A stretch of 9,214 bases of DNA from JBMHDN01 sp049889355. GTDB lineage: Bacteria > Pseudomonadota > Alphaproteobacteria > Puniceispirillales > Puniceispirillaceae. Both the position numbers and the translations under genes were made by a program. The stretch is from positions 1 to 9,214 of the forward strand of contig JBMHDN010000039.1 in assembly GCA_049889355.1 (NCBI GenBank). Direction: 5' to 3'. The number at the start of each line of letters is the position of its first letter. The stretch's first letter is position 1. Positions 7,152 through 9,214 of the stretch are shown here, piece by piece. The notes beneath the pieces are model-generated. The model searched no databases. It was not told where the DNA came from and saw only the letters and a program-made list of their open reading frames with translations.

Positions 7152-8162
7152 TTAACGCATAGCATCTGACAGCTGGCCGACCGCGATCGCAAAATAATTC
7201 GACCGGTTCCAACGTAAAATCGCATCATAATTGGCATAGACCAGAAAGGCCCGCCCTTCCGGCCCGTCTGGCAGGACAAGGCGCGCCGTCAGCGGGCGCG
7301 TCGGCAAATCGCTGCCATCTGGATTAACAAACCCCATCTGCGCCCAAACCGGCAGCTCCTGGCGCTGTTTATCTTCATAGAGCGCCATTGCCGCCGCATC
7401 ACTCAACCCAGCTGGCAAGCGCACTTCACGCCCCCAGGTCATATCAGACCGCCAGCCTGCTTTTTTCAGATAATTGGCAATTGAGGCAAACACATCAGAC
7501 CGGGTGGTCCAGATATCACGCCGCCCATCCTTGTCCCAATCTTCTGCATAAGCCAAAAAGCTCGAAGGCATAAACTGGCTCTGGCCCATCGCCCCAGCCC
7601 ATGAGCCTTTCATCTTGCCGACTTCAGCATGGCCTTCTTGCAAGATTTGCAGCGCATTCAGCAGCTCTTTTCTGAAATAGGCAGACCGCCGCCCATCATA
7701 AGCCAAGGTGGCCAGCGCCACCGGCACATCAAAACCGCCTAAATGCTTGCCAAAGCTGGTCTCAATCCCCCAAAGCGCGATGATATAACGTGCCTGCACA
7801 TCATAAGCCGCTGACACTTCACCCAGCAACGCGCTGTTTTCATTGAACTTTCTGATCGCGATATCTTTTCGACTTTGCGGGACTACCTTTTGCAGATACC
7901 GCGCGAGTGTCAGCTTAAATTCAGGCTGGTTTCTGTCCAGCGTAACCACCCGCTCAATCGGCTTGGCCTCAGCCAGTGCCGCATCAAACAAAGCCCCGTC
8001 AATGCCGCGTGCCAGTGCCTCAACCCGCAATTCTGCCAGCCAGTTTTGAAAGGCGGCTTGATCAGCGCGCGCTATCCCGCTTGCCCCGCCTATCAACAGC
8101 CCGAATATCATCAATAAACGCGCCAGATAACGGGATATCGAAGGAAGAGAGCAGCGCATCAT
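7152..8162 (-). CDS. mltB: Lytic murein transglycosylase, MltB family
   Basis: This 336-residue periplasmic enzyme cleaves the MurNAc-GlcNAc bond of peptidoglycan and leaves 1,6-anhydro ends. The N-terminus has a basic start, a hydrophobic run (LARLLMIFGLLIGGASG) and a likely signal-peptidase I site after ARA at residue 33. There is no lipobox cysteine, so it would be soluble, unlike E. coli MltB. The SLT_2-type catalytic domain has GIETSFG at 132-138 with E134 as the catalytic acid, AGAMGQSQFMPSSF at 189-202, and WDKDGRRDIW at 209-218, resembling the metal-binding loop of MltB. The protein ends after VGQLSDAMR without a peptidoglycan-binding C-terminal domain. Two adjacent ATGs (8162, 8159) are possible starts; neither has a strong ribosome site. 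It is the first gene of the leftward run, 60 bases before rlpA. Confidence 0.94.
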   Translation of the reverse strand: MMRCSLPSISRYLARLLMIFGLLIGGASGIARADQAAFQNWLAELRVEALARGIDGALFDAALAEAKPIERVVTLDRNQPEFKLTLARYLQKVVPQSRKDIAIRKFNENSALLGEVSAAYDVQARYIIALWGIETSFGKHLGGFDVPVALATLAYDGRRSAYFRKELLNALQILQEGHAEVGKMKGSWAGAMGQSQFMPSSFLAYAEDWDKDGRRDIWTTRSDVFASIANYLKKAGWRSDMTWGREVRLPAGLSDAAAMALYEDKQRQELPVWAQMGFVNPDGSDLPTRPLTARLVLPDGPEGRAFLVYANYDAILRWNRSNYFAIAVGQLSDAMR

Positions 8163-8478
8163 GGTTCAGTCTTTGGGCAATTCTGGTGGTTGTTGCGTGG
8201 GTTACACACAATATATTGCGCTCATACTATCGCACATCTCCCCTCTCTCGCCAGCAAAAAATATTCAGCTCAAAACCGCTGGCAAATCACAAAAAAAGCA
8301 GGCGGCGCAAAACCGGATATGTTGAGAGGCTGTGCACCGCGATTGAAAAAAATCTGTCCAATTTCGGGAAAAATGTGTCATCGGGGCAAAAGCGGCGTTG
8401 ACTTCACGCAGATGATATCTTAAACCACTTCTCAATTGTGCTAACCGCAGCGCACACCAGCCTTTTTTGCAGGCATTC
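8163..8478. other. Divergent intergenic region between mltB and tRNA-Ser
   Basis: This 316-base stretch holds no coding sequence I can support; open frames crossing it have no ribosome site or recognisable protein. It must hold the leftward promoter for the mltB-led gene run, since nothing on the minus strand is seen to run into it. It also holds the rightward tRNA promoter described separately. A perfect 10-base palindrome, CAATATATTG, is at 8209-8218, 47 bases before the mltB start, where a -10 box or an operator could lie; I cannot pair it with a good -35 box. A 6-base inverted repeat (GCCAGC 8250-8255, GCTGGC 8278-8283) with a 22-base loop is probably chance. The middle is rich in A runs. 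Confidence 0.5.
8398..8425 (+). promoter_or_regulatory. Likely promoter of the tRNA-Ser gene
   Basis: TTGACT at 8398-8403 matches five of six bases of the sigma-70 -35 consensus. TTAAAC at 8420-8425, 16 bases further on, is a weak -10 box; TAAACC one base later is equivalent. Transcription would start near 8431, about 48 bases before the mature tRNA 5' end, a normal leader for processing by RNase P. The strong -35 with a looser -10 is common in alphaproteobacteria. Confidence 0.45.
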
Positions 8479-8568
8479 GGAGAGGTGGCAGAGCGGTTGA
8501 ATGCACCGGTCTTGAAAACCGGCAAGGGTGAGAGCCCTTCGAGGGTTCGAATCCCTCCCTCTCCGCCA
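8479..8568 (+). tRNA. tRNA-Ser (anticodon UGA)
   Basis: A complete 90-base serine tRNA that reads UCA and, by wobble, other UCN codons. The acceptor stem pairs GGAGAGG (8479-8485) with CCTCTCC (8558-8564), followed by discriminator G8565, the serine identity base, and an encoded CCA (8566-8568). The anticodon stem pairs CCGGT (8506-8510) with ACCGG (8518-8522) around the loop CTTGAAA, with anticodon TGA at 8513-8515. The long variable arm (AAGGG 8524-8528 with CCCTT 8535-8539) marks a class II tRNA. The T arm is GAGGG, loop TTCGAAT, CCCTC (8541-8557). All stems are perfect, so the gene should be functional. tRNA-Ser genes are frequent integration sites, and the gene downstream looks accessory. 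Confidence 0.98.
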
Positions 8569-8601
8569 TATCTTTCTACATATCGCCAAAATAAACGGCT
8601 C

Positions 8602-8643
8602 GCGTGATATCGCATCACGCCTTCATCTTTTGTTAATTTTTTT
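8602..8643 (+). terminator. Probable intrinsic terminator of tRNA-Ser
   Basis: GCGTGAT (8602-8608) and ATCACGC (8614-8620) form a perfect 7-base-pair stem with a 5-base loop, 33 bases past the tRNA. The following sequence is T-rich (CTTCATCTTTTG, then seven or more T from 8637 on), though the longest T run is 16 bases from the stem, so this is not an ideal Rho-independent site. On the minus strand the stem is followed by TTTATTTT, so it may also stop leftward transcription. Confidence 0.5.
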
Positions 8644-8673
8644 CTGCTAATCTTGCCTGTCTTCAACATAAGC

Positions 8674-8680
8674 AGGGAGG
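8674..8680 (+). promoter_or_regulatory. Ribosome binding site for the GIY-YIG gene
   Basis: AGGGAGG, a strong Shine-Dalgarno match, ends 5 bases before the ATG at 8686 and fixes that start. No convincing promoter is seen ahead of it; a TGCTAATCT at 8645-8653 weakly resembles an extended -10 box. Confidence 0.7.
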
Positions 8681-8685
8681 ATTTG

Positions 8686-9214
8686 ATGCCTATCGTTTAT
8701 ATCCTGACCAATGAAGCCATGCCTGACATGGTGAAAATCGGCCATACATCAGATGACAAATTAGCAGAACGCATTAAAGGTTTGGATAACACCAGTGTGC
8801 CCTTACCTTTTGAATGCTTTTTCGCATGGCAAGTCAAAAATGCACGCCGGATCGAACGGCAATTACATCAGGGTTTAGATGATTTCAAAGTGCGAAACAG
8901 GCGCGAATTTTTCCGGATTGAGCCTGAAAGAGTAAGAGACCTGCTCACAATTGCAGAAGGCAAAGAAGTGACACCCAATGAGCCAATCGTAAAAGAGCCA
9001 CAAGATGCACAAGCACTAAGGGCTGCGCATGAACTCAATCAGGCGTTTCATTTTGGGATGCTGGGCATTGAAAAGGGCGAAAAACTTCAATTCAAAAAAG
9101 ATATCAGCATCGAGTGTGAGGTTTATGATAATCGGCGCGTTTTATTCAGAGAGGAAATCATGTACCTCTCTGCTGCTGCCGATATCGCTTTGCGTGAATT
9201 AGGCTATAATTGGG
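8686..9214 (+). CDS. GIY-YIG (MUG113/T5orf172-type) protein with C-terminal domain, 3' partial
   Basis: The window shows 176 residues; the gene runs off the right edge. The N-terminal part (about 3-85) has the pattern of the small GIY-YIG nucleases of the MUG113/T5orf172 group: VYILTN at 4-9 and MVKIGHT at 15-21 stand for the GIY and YIG strands, then R29, PFE at 41-43, E57 and H61 in RIERQLHQGL, and REFFRI at 73-78. The conserved Tyr, Arg and Glu suggest an active metal-dependent nuclease, but no substrate can be inferred. A charged linker (about 90-115) leads to FHFGMLGIEKGEKLQF and YLSAAADIALRELGYNW, a second domain resembling the small modules (RAMA-like) found on restriction-modification and phage proteins; this is a pattern impression only. 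A, T and rare arginine codons (AGA, AGG, CGA) and TTA appear more often than in its neighbours, hinting at transfer. Confidence 0.82.
   Translation, partial: MPIVYILTNEAMPDMVKIGHTSDDKLAERIKGLDNTSVPLPFECFFAWQVKNARRIERQLHQGLDDFKVRNRREFFRIEPERVRDLLTIAEGKEVTPNEPIVKEPQDAQALRAAHELNQAFHFGMLGIEKGEKLQFKKDISIECEVYDNRRVLFREEIMYLSAAADIALRELGYNW

Noticed and set aside
8190..8423. A 77-codon plus-strand frame in the mltB-tRNA gap
   Set aside because: It begins at a TTG without a Shine-Dalgarno site and its sequence shows no domain or usual composition. The gap is better read as regulatory.
8541..8568. Search by eye for a duplicated tRNA 3' end as an attachment repeat
   Set aside because: No second copy is seen between 8569 and 9214, so no attachment site is annotated.
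8265..8669. A 134-codon minus-strand open frame crossing the tRNA
   Set aside because: It runs antisense through the whole tRNA-Ser and its terminator; the part over the tRNA gives peptide strings commonly seen as false predictions. No ribosome site.

Overview
The window carries a chromosomal block typical of an alphaproteobacterium. Base composition is close to half G+C by eye. The gene order mltB - rlpA - dacA - tmk - holB - metG - tatD - MBL-fold hydrolase, all on the minus strand, matches an arrangement I know from many alphaproteobacterial genomes. The MetRS has no zinc-knuckle cysteines, HolB has no cysteine cluster, and tRNA-Ser has an encoded CCA; the first two fit that group. A marine lineage such as SAR116 would be compatible, but nothing here proves genus or order.

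Layout: positions 8162 down to 1 form one leftward run of eight genes with short or negative gaps. Read in the direction of transcription, it begins with three envelope genes: MltB (lytic transglycosylase), RlpA (lipoprotein with DPBB and SPOR domains) and DacA (D-Ala-D-Ala carboxypeptidase). All three act on peptidoglycan in the periplasm, and RlpA's SPOR domain points to the septum. Then come thymidylate kinase (dTTP supply) and the clamp-loader delta' subunit (replication), overlapping by 8 bases. After a 105-base gap with a small tandem repeat come methionyl-tRNA synthetase, TatD nuclease and a partial metallo-beta-lactamase-fold hydrolase, spaced by 2 bases and a 4-base overlap. The run links wall remodelling, DNA replication and translation, probably under one main promoter before mltB with possible internal ones before dacA and metG.

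Positions 8163-8478 are non-coding and divergent. A fair sigma-70-type promoter near 8398-8425 faces right towards a complete tRNA-Ser(UGA) at 8479-8568, which is followed by a hairpin that looks like its terminator. From 8686 a rightward gene, cut by the window end, encodes a small GIY-YIG (MUG113/T5orf172-type) protein with an extra C-terminal domain. It is the only accessory-looking gene here. Its place just downstream of a tRNA-Ser gene makes an island edge possible, but no integrase or duplicated tRNA end is visible.

Overall this is mostly ordinary housekeeping sequence. I do not see a clear undescribed system; the GIY-YIG fusion and the repeat between holB and metG deserve the most attention.
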